Shown: positions 24,694 to 33,603, numbered from the stretch's first letter. The stretch: 64,000 nt of DNA from Lachnospiraceae bacterium (GCA_024403355.1 JAKSRW010000006.1:26459-90458), one strand, 5' to 3'. Numbers and translations: made by a program. Notes: a model not told the origin generated them from the sequence alone.

Positions 24694-25257
24694 TTGCTGG
24701 AAGATTCGGAAATCATTGAGTTATACTGGGAGCGTTCCGAGAATGCGATTAAGGAAACACAAAATAAGTATTTTGGCTATGCGTATTCCATAATTGCGAG
24801 AATTATTGCAAACAAAGAGGATGCTGAGGAATGCTTTGATGACAGCATGCTTAAGCTGTGGAATTCAATCCCGCCGACTCGTCCTCAGAATTTACGATTA
24901 TATTTGGGGAAAATTGTCAGGAATACAGCTATTGACCGCTTGAAAAATCTGACAGGCAAAAAAAGAACTGCTGAAATAATCAGCCTTTCTGAAATGGAAA
25001 ATTTTGAGGATGATTTTCAAAATATTGATAAAGACATTGATAAATGGACTCTGGTAGAGATTATTAATTCCTTTTTACAAGAACAGAAAAAGCTGCATAG
25101 AATAGTGTTTGTGCAAAAATACTGGTATTTTCTTTCTGTAAATCAGATATCGGAAGCGAACAATATCAGTAGCAGTAAGGCTTTGTCCATACTTCATCGT
25201 ATGAGAAAAAAGTTAAAAGAGAGACTTGTGAGGGAGGGATATTATTTTGATGAATAA
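24694..25257 (+). CDS. ECF-type RNA polymerase sigma factor
   Basis: 187 residues from TTG 24694, with GGGAGGTG nine bases upstream. Region 2 (YFGYAYSIIARIIANKEDAEECFDDSMLKLW) and region 4 (FVQKYWYFLSVNQISEANNI, then SSSKALSILHRMRKKLKERL) match sigma-70 family ECF proteins. It overlaps the next gene by eight bases. That membrane protein is the likely anti-sigma factor, and a serpin gene follows at a short distance. Confidence 0.88.
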   Translation: MLEDSEIIELYWERSENAIKETQNKYFGYAYSIIARIIANKEDAEECFDDSMLKLWNSIPPTRPQNLRLYLGKIVRNTAIDRLKNLTGKKRTAEIISLSEMENFEDDFQNIDKDIDKWTLVEIINSFLQEQKKLHRIVFVQKYWYFLSVNQISEANNISSSKALSILHRMRKKLKERLVREGYYFDE

Positions 25258-26110
25258 CTATAATTTCATTGAAGCTATCGGAGATATTGATGATAGATTT
25301 ATAGCAGAGGCTGAACCGCATTATTCATTAACAGCCGGTAAAAGGACTTGCGGGAAAGCTTTTTTAACAACAAAGAATATAATAAGGCTGGCTTTAGCGG
25401 CATGCATAGTTGGGGCGGTAATTGGATTTACATTATGGGTTATCAGAATTAATCGCGGATATAATTTCGTGAGTTTCAGTGATAATGCAGGAAAAAGCTC
25501 AGAAAACTATTATCGTTTAGATGAAAATACGGATCCGGAGGCAACTAAAAGATACCAGAAGTCCTTATCCATGATTAATAATTTTTATGATAAATTGCCT
25601 TATAAGGGTAATTTTAAGGAAGCAGTAGCTTTGGACCGTTATTATCCGGACTCTTATGGTAATGGGGAAAGCTCGGAAAGCGGTTCACCTGCCTTTTACA
25701 GTGTCGGGGGATTTTCTGCAAATGATTTTCCCGGATACTATGCGGGGCACTATTTTGATGCTGAAGGGAAGCTGGTAATAATAATCAAGGCAGATTATTA
25801 CACAGATAATTATATCATCAGTGACTGGTACCGGGAATTACAGGAGATGCTTGAGTCTGATAAGTTTACCTGTACTTTTGCGAAATATAATTATTCAGAA
25901 CTGCTTAACGGAATGTCTGATATATTATTCGGAAATTTATCTGTTGAACTAAAAAATGCAGGGGTTGAGCTTTGGAGTGTCGGAATCAGTACGGGTGAAA
26001 ATTATATCGGTGTTTATGTGTCAGCGGAATTTGAAAAAAGAGTTAAAAAAATATTAAAAAGTGATTTGTATCTTGTGAATGTTGGGGAAAAAATGGAATT
26101 CACCTGGTAG
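25250..26110 (+). CDS. Probable anti-sigma membrane protein
   Basis: 286 residues from ATG 25250 (GAGGGAGGG about ten bases upstream), overlapping the sigma gene. A cytoplasmic N-terminus of about 45 residues is followed by one membrane helix (IIRLALAACIVGAVIGFTLWVI), then an extracellular domain of about 210 residues with no family I recognise. Position and topology suggest an anti-sigma factor. I see no zinc-binding HxxxCxxC motif. The assignment rests mainly on context. Confidence 0.6.
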   Translation: MNNYNFIEAIGDIDDRFIAEAEPHYSLTAGKRTCGKAFLTTKNIIRLALAACIVGAVIGFTLWVIRINRGYNFVSFSDNAGKSSENYYRLDENTDPEATKRYQKSLSMINNFYDKLPYKGNFKEAVALDRYYPDSYGNGESSESGSPAFYSVGGFSANDFPGYYAGHYFDAEGKLVIIIKADYYTDNYIISDWYRELQEMLESDKFTCTFAKYNYSELLNGMSDILFGNLSVELKNAGVELWSVGISTGENYIGVYVSAEFEKRVKKILKSDLYLVNVGEKMEFTW

Positions 26111-26125
26111 GAAGGAGTTGGCTGC

Positions 26126-27400
26126 ATGAAGAAAATCTTATCTGTTTTTATACTTTGCGTACTGCTTCTGACGGCCTGCGCAAAGAGCAGTTTCGGAGCC
26201 GGACCAACGGTTATTGAGGAAAATGCGGGCGGCAGGGTATCTGATGACATGCTGACGAAGGGGTATTTTAATCTGGCGATGAAGGAGCTTAGAGAAGGGC
26301 TCAATTCGGATAATAATACAAATGTCCTGCTGTCGCCGCTGTCGGCTTATTATGCGCTTACTATGCTTACGATGGGGTGCGACGGGAATTCCTCCGCTCA
26401 GCTGACGGAATTTTTCTGTGAGGATTCCAACAAGGCTGATATTAACCGCTATGCACTGAAGTTGTCCGGGCAGGAGGATGATAAGCTAAAGCTTGCAAAT
26501 TCCTTATGGATTAACAGTGCGGCGCAGGAATATATATTCAATAATCAGTACAAAAGCTTCCTTGAGAAATACTATGGGGCTGACTGTGAGTGCTTTGATT
26601 TTAATGAAGGTACAGAAAAGAAAATAAACAGATGGGTTGAAAAAAAGACCTTGGGAAGAATTAAAGAGCTTGTCGGGAAGATGGATGAGTCAGAAAGCCG
26701 GAATCCAAAGATTTTGTTGATAAATGCCCTGACCTTTGATGGCCAATGGAAGAATGAATATAGCCCGAAAAGCATTAATGAAAATGGGAAGTTTAAGAAT
26801 TATAGGGGTGATCTGCAGCAGGCAAAAATGCTTGCTTCCACGGAGAGCGTATATCTTTCGAACGATGATGCGACAGGTTTTTTGAAGTATTATGATGGTG
26901 AACGCTATGCTTTTATGGCGGTTCTTCCGAATGACAGTGAGCTCCCGCTTGCTGAATTTGTGAACTCATTAGAGGACAGCTGGCTGAATTCTTTTTATCA
27001 GAGTGCAGAAAAATCTAAGGTTGAGGTTCAGATGCCCTGCTTTAGCGCAGAGTATAAAATTGCTTTGGAGGAAATGCTGCAGCGGGAGGGAGTTACAGAT
27101 GTCTTCAGCGGGAAAGCGGATTTTAAATATATTCTGAATCCCGAAAGCTATGATAAAATTAAAAAATCCGAACTTTTGCCTCTCTTTGTCAGTGGGGTGA
27201 TTCAAAAGACCTTTGTGGAGGTTAATGAAAGAGGAACTAAGGCGGCAGCGGCTACTGTTGTGGAAATAAAGGACACGGCACTGCCTTTGGAAGAGGAAAA
27301 GCCCAGACTGCTGGCATTAAACAGACCATTTGTGTATGCAATCGTTGATGTTGAAAATGGGGGCATACCGATATTTATCGGAACGGTGGACGAGCTTTAA
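26126..27400 (+). CDS. Serpin (serine protease inhibitor) lipoprotein
   Basis: 424 residues. Lipobox LTAC (C18) implies anchoring at the cell surface. The serpin fold spans 45-424: NVLLSPLSAYYALTMLTMG, INRWVEKKTLGRIKELV, LINALTFDGQWKNEY, then the hinge NERGTKAAAAT and the end NRPFVYAIVDVENGGIPIFIG. The AAAAT hinge is that of inhibitory serpins. Counting from E368 as P17 puts P1 at T384 (VVEIKDT-A). The reactive loop is about six residues longer than in alpha1-antitrypsin, so P1 is uncertain. It lies 15 bases after the anti-sigma gene. The probable targets are host or competitor proteases. Confidence 0.93.
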   Translation: MKKILSVFILCVLLLTACAKSSFGAGPTVIEENAGGRVSDDMLTKGYFNLAMKELREGLNSDNNTNVLLSPLSAYYALTMLTMGCDGNSSAQLTEFFCEDSNKADINRYALKLSGQEDDKLKLANSLWINSAAQEYIFNNQYKSFLEKYYGADCECFDFNEGTEKKINRWVEKKTLGRIKELVGKMDESESRNPKILLINALTFDGQWKNEYSPKSINENGKFKNYRGDLQQAKMLASTESVYLSNDDATGFLKYYDGERYAFMAVLPNDSELPLAEFVNSLEDSWLNSFYQSAEKSKVEVQMPCFSAEYKIALEEMLQREGVTDVFSGKADFKYILNPESYDKIKKSELLPLFVSGVIQKTFVEVNERGTKAAAATVVEIKDTALPLEEEKPRLLALNRPFVYAIVDVENGGIPIFIGTVDEL

Positions 27401-27423
27401 AGCCGGTATTTATTAGTTTTTGC

Positions 27424-27452
27424 TTGTAATTCCTGCAAAGATATGTTATTTT
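27424..27452 (+). promoter_or_regulatory. Candidate promoter for the fluoride riboswitch leader
   Basis: TTGTAA (27424-27429), 17 bases, TATTTT (27447-27452). Placed appropriately about 40 bases before the aptamer. Confidence 0.4.
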
Positions 27453-27492
27453 AACTTTATGGATTGGGCTGTGCACTACGATGGTCTTCCAC

Positions 27493-27555
27493 GGGGAATG
27501 AGGTTCTCCCCAAGTATTATTACTTAAACCGCTTATTTGGCTGATGACTTCTGCG
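27493..27555 (+). ncRNA. Fluoride riboswitch (crcB motif) aptamer
   Basis: Stem GGGGA/TCCCC closes the loop AATGAGGTTC, as in crcB RNAs (GGCGATGGAGTTCGCC type). A small AAGTA/TACTT hairpin follows, then the conserved AAACCGC and GGCTGATGACTTCTGC. The loop GAGGTT can pair with GACTTC (with G-U pairs), the pseudoknot of this class. Fluoride binding favours the aptamer fold over the terminator at 27540-27582. Confidence 0.85.
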
Positions 27556-27582
27556 ACAGCGCAGAAAGTGTCAGCTTTTTTT
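27540..27582 (+). terminator. Terminator serving as riboswitch expression platform
   Basis: GCTGATGACTTCTGCG pairs with CGCAGAAAGTGTCAGC around ACAG, followed by TTTTTTT. The left arm includes the aptamer's conserved 3' strand, so the two folds exclude each other, as in other fluoride riboswitches. Confidence 0.88.
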
Positions 27583-27695
27583 GTGCAGTCAAATGTTTAT
27601 TGAAGGAAGCAAAATAAAATGATATGTGTCTGTATGTAATTTGACGGACATAGCTTGGGCGGTTGAGAATAGAAGATGAAAGGTATGGAAATTGT

Positions 27696-28880
27696 ATGTT
27701 ACTGACTATTGCGTTGATTCTCCTGACGGGAATGGTTCTGGGGCGAATTTGTAAGCTTTTAAAGCTGCCAAGCCTTTTGGGAATGCTGGCTGCAGGAATC
27801 ATTCTCGGCCCCTATGCGCTTGGACTTTTAGATGAAAGCATTCTTTCTGTTTCATCTGAAATCAGAAAAATCGCACTGATTATTATCCTGACAAGGGCGG
27901 GCCTCGGCCTTGATTTATCGGGACTTAAGAAAATAGGCAGGCCTGCGCTTCTTATGTGTTTTCTGCCTGCGTCCTTCGAGCTTTTTGGAGTTATAGTTAT
28001 CGCAACAAATCTTTTGGGAATGGAGCTTTTGGAGGCAGCAGTCATGGGGGCCGTGCTGGCTGCGGTATCGCCGGCAGTCGTAGTGCCGCGAATGGTGAAG
28101 CTGATGGACGAAGGCTACGGAGTAAAGGCGGGAATCCCCCAGCTGATACTTGCGGGAGCTTCGGTGGATGATGTGTATGTAATTGTATTATTTTCGACAT
28201 TTCTCGGAATGCTGCAGGGTGAGGGCGTATCGATAATAAGCTTCGTAAACATTCCCGTATCAATAGTTCTGGGTATTGCAATCGGCCTGATTCTTGGGCT
28301 TGCAGTAGCCTGGTTTTTCAGTAAAACAGAAATAAGAGATACTGCAAAGGTCCTGATAATACTGAGTATTTCGCTGCTTCTGATAGTGGCGGAGGACAGT
28401 CTCGCAACGCCGATAACATTTTCAGCGCTTATAGCGGTAATGTTTATTGGCATCGGGTTAAAGAAAAAATCAGAGGAAACCGCTAAGAAAATATCCGCAA
28501 AATACGGCAAGCTCTGGGTAGGAGCGGAGGTGTTTTTGTTTGTTCTTGTGGGCGCGACGGTAAATATCGGATATCTGGGAAAGGTCGGTCTGAATGCTGT
28601 ATTTGTAATTTTGATAGCGCTCGTATTCAGAATGCTCGGAGTATTTATCTGCCTGCTTGGTACAAGGCTGAATAAAAAGGAGCGCCTTTACAGTATGGTT
28701 GCTTACACACCCAAGGCTACGGTTCAGGCCGCTATAGGTGGAATTCCGCTGGCGGCGGGACTTGCATGCGGAGATACTGTGCTGACGGTTGCTGTGCTGG
28801 CTATCGTGATTACGGCCCCGCTCGGAGCCTTTGCTATGGACTTGCTTTACAAAAGATGTCTGGAAAAGGAAAAAGGATGA
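27696..28880 (+). CDS. Cation/proton antiporter controlled by a fluoride riboswitch
   Basis: 394 residues from ATG 27696 (GAAAGG 12 bases upstream; the in-frame TTG at 27663 has no site). About 12 hydrophobic helices in the CPA/NhaP-Kef fold: LLTIALILLTGMVLGRICKL, GILLGPY-like GIILGPYALGLLDE, LTRAGLGLDLSGLKK, AAVSPAVVVPRM, and AYTPKATVQAAIGGIPLAAGL near the end. Antiporters of this group are a known class behind fluoride riboswitches, where they probably help counter fluoride or proton stress. Whether it carries fluoride itself is unknown. No CrcB or CLC-F gene is in the window. Confidence 0.88.
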   Translation: MLLTIALILLTGMVLGRICKLLKLPSLLGMLAAGIILGPYALGLLDESILSVSSEIRKIALIIILTRAGLGLDLSGLKKIGRPALLMCFLPASFELFGVIVIATNLLGMELLEAAVMGAVLAAVSPAVVVPRMVKLMDEGYGVKAGIPQLILAGASVDDVYVIVLFSTFLGMLQGEGVSIISFVNIPVSIVLGIAIGLILGLAVAWFFSKTEIRDTAKVLIILSISLLLIVAEDSLATPITFSALIAVMFIGIGLKKKSEETAKKISAKYGKLWVGAEVFLFVLVGATVNIGYLGKVGLNAVFVILIALVFRMLGVFICLLGTRLNKKERLYSMVAYTPKATVQAAIGGIPLAAGLACGDTVLTVAVLAIVITAPLGAFAMDLLYKRCLEKEKG

Positions 28881-28906
28881 AAGGTATTCGGAAACTATCA
28901 CATAAA

Positions 28907-28944
28907 ACAGCCCCTTGCTGATGCAAAGGGCTGTAAATTTTTTG
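28907..28944. terminator. Terminator between antiporter and xylanase genes
   Basis: ACAGCCCCTT and AAAGGGCTGT pair around GCTGATGC, followed by AAATTTTTTG. It serves both converging genes. Confidence 0.85.
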
Positions 28945-28960
28945 ATTATTTAATTAATAA

Positions 28961-30322
28961 TTACTCTGTGAAGCCTGCGAAATCCTTAAGCTGAGCTGCA
29001 CCGAAGAATGCGGGCTTGGGCTCAAGCTTTGCATTGTAAAGTACAGGGCTCTGTGATGATCTCCATGACATACCGTCTGAGAATCCCCAGAAGGTGATTG
29101 CTTCCATGTTAATCTTGCCTTCATCAGCTCTCTCGAAGAGACCATTGATGAGGTTGTAGTAGTATCTGCCCTGCTCAGCAAGGTTCTCATCTGTTGCGGG
29201 AAGCTCGTTCTGGTAAGCACCAAGACAAACATCAAGCTCTGTAAGCTGGATATCAAGACCGAGCTCAGCGATTGTATCTACAGTGTTGAAGTACTGGGGC
29301 ATATCATCCATTGTGTAAAGGTGAGCCTGGAAGCCGACACCATCGATAAGGTATCTGCCGTCCTCGTCCTTAAGTGTCTGAACGAAATCTACAAGAGTCT
29401 GTGTCTTGAACTGCTCATTGTAATCGTTGTAGAAGAGCTTGATATGCTCGGGAGCATACTTATCAGCGAAATAGAATGCCCACCAGATGTAATCATCACC
29501 GATAATCTCATGCCAGAGGTTACCCCATGAACGCATTGAACCGTCTTCCATCCAAGCCTCGTTTACTACGTCATATGCGTAGAAAAGGTCTGAATAGCCC
29601 ATTTCATCGAGCTTCTCGAATACCTGCTTGATGTAGCTTTCCATACGCTCAAGCATTTCTTCGCGCTCAACCTTGCCGTTCTTTGTTGCGAAATCCTTGT
29701 AGAAAATCCATCTGGGAGTCTGGCTGTACCATACTAATGTATGACCACGAACAGCAAGTCCGTTTTCCTTGGCGAAATCGAGCATCTTGATCATATCATC
29801 GTTGAATTCAACAACGAGCTCGCCTGTCTCACGGCTCTGCTTCTGATTGAAGAGGTAGTCAGGCTTCATGGCGTTCTCCATTGTAACGCTTGTGAACTGG
29901 TCAAGAATGAGGTTCTTTGCCCTTGAGTTGTTGAGCATCATGGGTGAAAGACATGTACCAACCTTCATTCCGTGCTCAGCGAAAATATCCTTTAAGTAAA
30001 CATCCTCGGGGAATGCGGGCTCTTCGGGAACTTCTGTAACCTCAGGAGCGTCTGTAACTTCGGGCTCATCAGTAACCTCGGGAGCGTCTGTTACCTCGGG
30101 AGCGTCTGTAATTTCGGGCGCGTCTGTAACTTCGGGTGCTTCGGTAACCTCAGGAGCTTCAGTAACTTCGGGTGCTTCTGTTGCTGCAGGTGCCTCTGTA
30201 GGGGCTGCTGTTGCCTCTGCCTTTGTAGGCTCTGCTACAGGCTTTTCTTCTGTTTTACTGCAGCCTGCAAGACAGCTGATGGACATTGCGGCTACAAGTA
30301 AAAAAGCTAAAAACTTTTTCAT
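28961..30322 (-). CDS. GH10 endo-1,4-beta-xylanase lipoprotein with a repeat linker
   Basis: 453 residues. Lipobox LAGC (C21). Residues about 40-103 form a linker of repeated APEVT(D/E) units. The GH10 domain (104-453) has acid/base E255 in YDVVNEAW, nucleophile E362 in LTELDV, and RGHTLVWYSQ. No binding module. It probably cuts xylan at the surface beside the larger GH10 at 20368. AAGGAG precedes the start, and a cre-like palindrome lies upstream at 30398-30429. Confidence 0.95.
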   Translation of the reverse strand: MKKFLAFLLVAAMSISCLAGCSKTEEKPVAEPTKAEATAAPTEAPAATEAPEVTEAPEVTEAPEVTDAPEITDAPEVTDAPEVTDEPEVTDAPEVTEVPEEPAFPEDVYLKDIFAEHGMKVGTCLSPMMLNNSRAKNLILDQFTSVTMENAMKPDYLFNQKQSRETGELVVEFNDDMIKMLDFAKENGLAVRGHTLVWYSQTPRWIFYKDFATKNGKVEREEMLERMESYIKQVFEKLDEMGYSDLFYAYDVVNEAWMEDGSMRSWGNLWHEIIGDDYIWWAFYFADKYAPEHIKLFYNDYNEQFKTQTLVDFVQTLKDEDGRYLIDGVGFQAHLYTMDDMPQYFNTVDTIAELGLDIQLTELDVCLGAYQNELPATDENLAEQGRYYYNLINGLFERADEGKINMEAITFWGFSDGMSWRSSQSPVLYNAKLEPKPAFFGAAQLKDFAGFTE

Positions 30323-30397
30323 TGGAAATCTCCTTCTCTTCTCATTCCGGCCCTTATAAGCGGGCGAATGAGCATTAATGAAATTGTAATAAAATAC

Positions 30398-30429
30398 GCA
30401 TTTCTACACGCAAAGCGCTTTCGAAATGC
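30398..30429. promoter_or_regulatory. cre-like / LacI-type operator upstream of the second GH10 gene
   Basis: Outer arms GCATTTC (30398-30404) and GAAATGC (30423-30429) enclose GCAAAGCGCTTTCG. The minus-strand core CGAAAGCGCTTTGC resembles the catabolite-responsive element consensus bound by CcpA/LacI proteins. It lies about 85 bases upstream of the start codon. Confidence 0.45.
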
Positions 30430-30569
30430 TAAAAAACACATCTCTGCCCTTACAAGCGAGCTTGACGAACATCGTTGAATTTTTGTACTTGTATTTTAGC
30501 ATATTAGAAATCTAAATTACTATGTATATAAACGCATTTTTTGTGTCAATTATTGCCATATTGCCTGCT

Positions 30570-31085
30570 TTATTCCAGGGTAAGGCGCGTGAATTCGCCG
30601 TTTTCGTAGAATAAGAAGCCGTGGCCGGTGTTGTTTTTGGGGATGGATACGGAGCCGGGATTGAGGAAGCGTCTGCCGTCACGAACCTCATCAAGGGTGA
30701 TGTGGGTGTGGCCGTAAAGCATGATGTCGCCCTCGCACATGGGAAGGGGAGTATCGATGTTGTAATGATGGCCGTGGGTGAGATACATCCTTTGTCCGTC
30801 GAGCTCAAGCACCGCGAAATCACTTAATACAGGGAAGTTAAGCACCATCTGGTCGACCTCTGCCTCGCAGTTGCCGCGCACGCATATCAACTTTTCTTTT
30901 ACAGCATTGAGCATTTCAATGACCTGCTTGGGGGCATAATCCTTCGGAAGGTCGTTGCGGGGACCGTGATAGAGAAGGTCGCCGAGCAGAACGATTCTGT
31001 CTGCGCCAAGCTCTGCTGCCCGGTCGAGAAGCTTTTTACAATAGTATGCTGAGCCGTGGATATCTGATGCAAATACGTATTTCAT
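30570..31085 (-). CDS. yfcE: YfcE family phosphodiesterase (metallophosphoesterase)
   Basis: 171 residues. Metal-binding motifs of calcineurin-like enzymes in order: FASDIHGSAYYC (DxH), LLGDLLYHGPRND (GD), VRGNCE (GN-C/H), LTHGHHY and YGHTH. The NPGSVSIPKN ending is typical of YfcE. It hydrolyses phosphodiesters; the physiological substrate is unknown. Normal length, with GGAAAGG as ribosome site. Confidence 0.9.
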   Translation of the reverse strand: MKYVFASDIHGSAYYCKKLLDRAAELGADRIVLLGDLLYHGPRNDLPKDYAPKQVIEMLNAVKEKLICVRGNCEAEVDQMVLNFPVLSDFAVLELDGQRMYLTHGHHYNIDTPLPMCEGDIMLYGHTHITLDEVRDGRRFLNPGSVSIPKNNTGHGFLFYENGEFTRLTLE

Positions 31086-31201
31086 TGTTATTTTCCTTTC
31101 CTGGTTGAAATTTTACATTCTCTTCTTTTGTGCAGCGACAGCCTTTATAGAGAATGGCCGCGAAGCCTTTTTGGCTGCACGAATAATAAAAACGCCTCTG
31201 G

Positions 31202-32047
31202 TTAGATCTGTGAAAATACCTCGCCCAGTCCTACGTTCAGGACAAGATTTGCGTATTTATCATACTCTGTAGCGGATTTATTGATTAAAATCAGCTTGTT
31301 CCCGCGATAATAATTGATAAGTCCTGCGGCAGGGTAAACCACCAGTGAGGTGCCGCCCACGATGAGAACATCCGCATTTTTGATGTATTCACAGGACTTG
31401 TTCCATACGTAATCGTCAAGCCCTTCCTCGTAGAGCACTACATCCGGCTTGATAATGGAACCGCATTCATCGCAGTGAGGGATGCCGAAGCGTCTTTTGC
31501 CGCCGGCGGAAGCCTTTCGGGCTGATAACTCTGCCGTTTTTACTGCAGCTTTCCTCTCATAGGGCACATTTTCGCCTGCATCAAGCAGCCTTTCGCAGTC
31601 CTCGTCTATCAGCCTCTGAACTGCGTCTCCGTCGAAGAATTTATGACATTTTGTACAGTAATTTTTGGCAACCGTACCGTGCACCTCATATACCTCTTTG
31701 CTTCCGGCTTTCTGGTGGAGACCGTCAATATTTTGCGTAATGACTGCCTTCAGCTTGCCTTTGGCTTCGAGTTCTGCCAGCTTTTTATGCGTAATATTAG
31801 GTTCGACAGCATCAATTAATATCTTTTTGCGGTAAAAACGATAGAATTCTTCGGGCTTTTGAACGAAAAATGTGTGGCTTAAAATCTGTTCGGGCGGATA
31901 ATCATATTCCTGATTATAGAGGCCGTTTGTAGACCTGAAATCCGGGATTCCGCTCTCGGTGGATACGCCTGCGCCGCCGAAAAATACGATATTATTGCTT
32001 TCTTCGATTATTCTTTTAAATTCCTGAATTTTCTCATTATTATCCAT
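31202..32047 (-). CDS. Sir2-family NAD-dependent protein deacylase with an enlarged zinc region
   Basis: 281 residues from ATG 32047 (AGAAAGG ten bases upstream); the 12-residue longer frame is rejected. NAD-binding FFGGAGVSTESGIPDFRS, TQNIDGLHQKAGS and the catalytic His in VHGTV are intact. The zinc cysteines are CTKC and CDEC, separated by about 57 residues, where sirtuins usually have about 15-25. The insertion is charged and helical (IDEDCERLLDAGENVPYERK). It removes acyl groups from lysines. The insertion may alter substrate choice (inference). Confidence 0.9.
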   Translation of the reverse strand: MDNNEKIQEFKRIIEESNNIVFFGGAGVSTESGIPDFRSTNGLYNQEYDYPPEQILSHTFFVQKPEEFYRFYRKKILIDAVEPNITHKKLAELEAKGKLKAVITQNIDGLHQKAGSKEVYEVHGTVAKNYCTKCHKFFDGDAVQRLIDEDCERLLDAGENVPYERKAAVKTAELSARKASAGGKRRFGIPHCDECGSIIKPDVVLYEEGLDDYVWNKSCEYIKNADVLIVGGTSLVVYPAAGLINYYRGNKLILINKSATEYDKYANLVLNVGLGEVFSQI

Positions 32048-32101
32048 AGAAAACATTCCTTTCTTTGAAAATTCCGTTAACAACTGTTAGAAAATGTTGA
32101 T

Positions 32102-32893
32102 TTATCGCCTGCTTTTCGCTTCCTCCTCAGTCATGACGCTTTTCTGCTCGTGACCGTGATACCAGATTACGTTAAGTGCCCTGTGGCAGATGATTCCCAC
32201 AGCCTCGCGACCGGCGTTGTTCAGCCAGGAGATGGCGCTGCTTTTTGCGGGGATTGCGTGAAGACTGGTAAATCCGACCTCGCGGGCTATTTTCCCTGCA
32301 CGGTAGATGTGAAAACTGTTGCTTACAAAGGAAACGGGTATGTCCTTGCTTCCGAGTATAACTGCGGAATTCACAAAGTTCGTGTAGGTCGAGGTGGAAC
32401 GGTCCTCCATTATCAGAGCACTTTCGGGTACACCCTTTGAAAGCATGTAGTTTTTCATGGCCTCGGCTTCGCTGATGTCTTCATCCTTACCTTTACCTCC
32501 GGACAATATCAGCTTCACATCCTCCCGCCCGTTTAGAGCTTTGATTGCGGTATCGAGCCTGTAAATCAGGGCTCTTGAAACCTTCGTACCATATATTTTA
32601 GCACCCAGAACTATAATATATTTTGCTCCGTTTTCAGGATAATTTTTGCCGCCGCGAAGGACAACGAGCAGTCCACCTGTCAAAAGAAGGAGAAGTGCAA
32701 TCATGATTATACCTGCAATCAGCTCGAAGCTGCCGCCGTCAAATACCCGGGTCAGCCCGAATAATCCGAAGGATATACCTCCTAAAATAATCCAGAACCA
32801 GGCGAAAGCAAAGCGTAAACGCCTGACATAAACAGCCATTATAAAATAGTATATCAGGCAAAAAATGCCCAAAATCAAAAAGAGTAATTTCAT
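32102..32893 (-). CDS. YdcF/SanA-like DUF218 membrane protein (paralogue)
   Basis: 263 residues. Three N-terminal hydrophobic segments (LLFLILGIFCLIYYFIMAVY; FAWFWIILGGISFGLFGL; LIAGIIMIALLLLLTGGLLVV). The DUF218 domain follows: YIIVLGAKIYGTKVSRALIYRLDTA, LILSGGKGKDEDISEAEAMKNY, STSTYTNFVNSAVIL, VSNSFHIYRA. Same design as 6591-7415. It is tightly arranged with the sirtuin gene on the same strand. TATAAT (complement of 32953-32958) lies upstream without a clear -35. Confidence 0.82.
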   Translation of the reverse strand: MKLLFLILGIFCLIYYFIMAVYVRRLRFAFAWFWIILGGISFGLFGLTRVFDGGSFELIAGIIMIALLLLLTGGLLVVLRGGKNYPENGAKYIIVLGAKIYGTKVSRALIYRLDTAIKALNGREDVKLILSGGKGKDEDISEAEAMKNYMLSKGVPESALIMEDRSTSTYTNFVNSAVILGSKDIPVSFVSNSFHIYRAGKIAREVGFTSLHAIPAKSSAISWLNNAGREAVGIICHRALNVIWYHGHEQKSVMTEEEAKSRR

Positions 32894-33042
32894 AATTTCC
32901 TCAAACCAAACCCTTGTGCTAAATGCGAAGCGATTAGCTAATATTCACTGTTATTATAGCATTTTATTGATGTAAAGGAAACAATTTGTTGTCAGTTCTT
33001 AATGAATGTAAGGATATCTTTAGCAGTGCCGGCCGATGCCGA

Positions 33043-33603
33043 TTAGCGGACAGAGCTGTATTCTGCGGCTTTTTTCTCAACGGCATCCTTGGCGCTGGCG
33101 ATGGCTGCGTTCAGATAATCGGTATCGGGCTGAATATAATCGGGGTGCGCAAGCGTGCCGGTTCTTTTGGCAATCTCATAATTGGTCGCAACCAGCTGAC
33201 CGTGGGCAATTCTGTCCTTCATGGGAGTCTGAAGATGTGCGGTAATCATTTGGAGTACCGCACGGGGAGAGCTGCCGTGATTTCCGAAGAAAAGATACAT
33301 GAGCTGGCGGATTCCTTCTGCGGGCAGGTCGTTTATAAGCTGCATAAGTGATGCGAGTATTTTTGAATCATCATCCTTTGGCGATATTTTGTCCATATCG
33401 GGATAGATGCTTTGCAGGAGGAAGGGTATGGGGTTTTTATTAACCAGCTTAAACCATGTGATAGTCTGGACCACTGAAGGATCCGATACCCCGTTTTCCC
33501 AGTTTAATATTGTACGTCTTGTAACTCCGAGCTCAAAAGCCATGAATTCCTGTGATTTTCCCGCTTCATTTCTTGTTTTTCTTAATGCTTCAGCAATAGT
33601 CAT
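33043..33603 (-). CDS. XRE-family transcriptional regulator
   Basis: 186 residues from ATG 33603 (AGAAGGG 8-10 bases upstream); the frame's longer start at 33666 has no site. A lambda-type HTH covers residues 1-60: ALRKTRNEAGKSQEFMAFEL, GVTRRTILNWENGVSDPS. The remaining 125 residues are helical and of no recognised family. It is divergent from tspO, with a gap of about 280 bases that could hold its operators. Confidence 0.8.
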   Translation of the reverse strand: MTIAEALRKTRNEAGKSQEFMAFELGVTRRTILNWENGVSDPSVVQTITWFKLVNKNPIPFLLQSIYPDMDKISPKDDDSKILASLMQLINDLPAEGIRQLMYLFFGNHGSSPRAVLQMITAHLQTPMKDRIAHGQLVATNYEIAKRTGTLAHPDYIQPDTDYLNAAIASAKDAVEKKAAEYSSVR

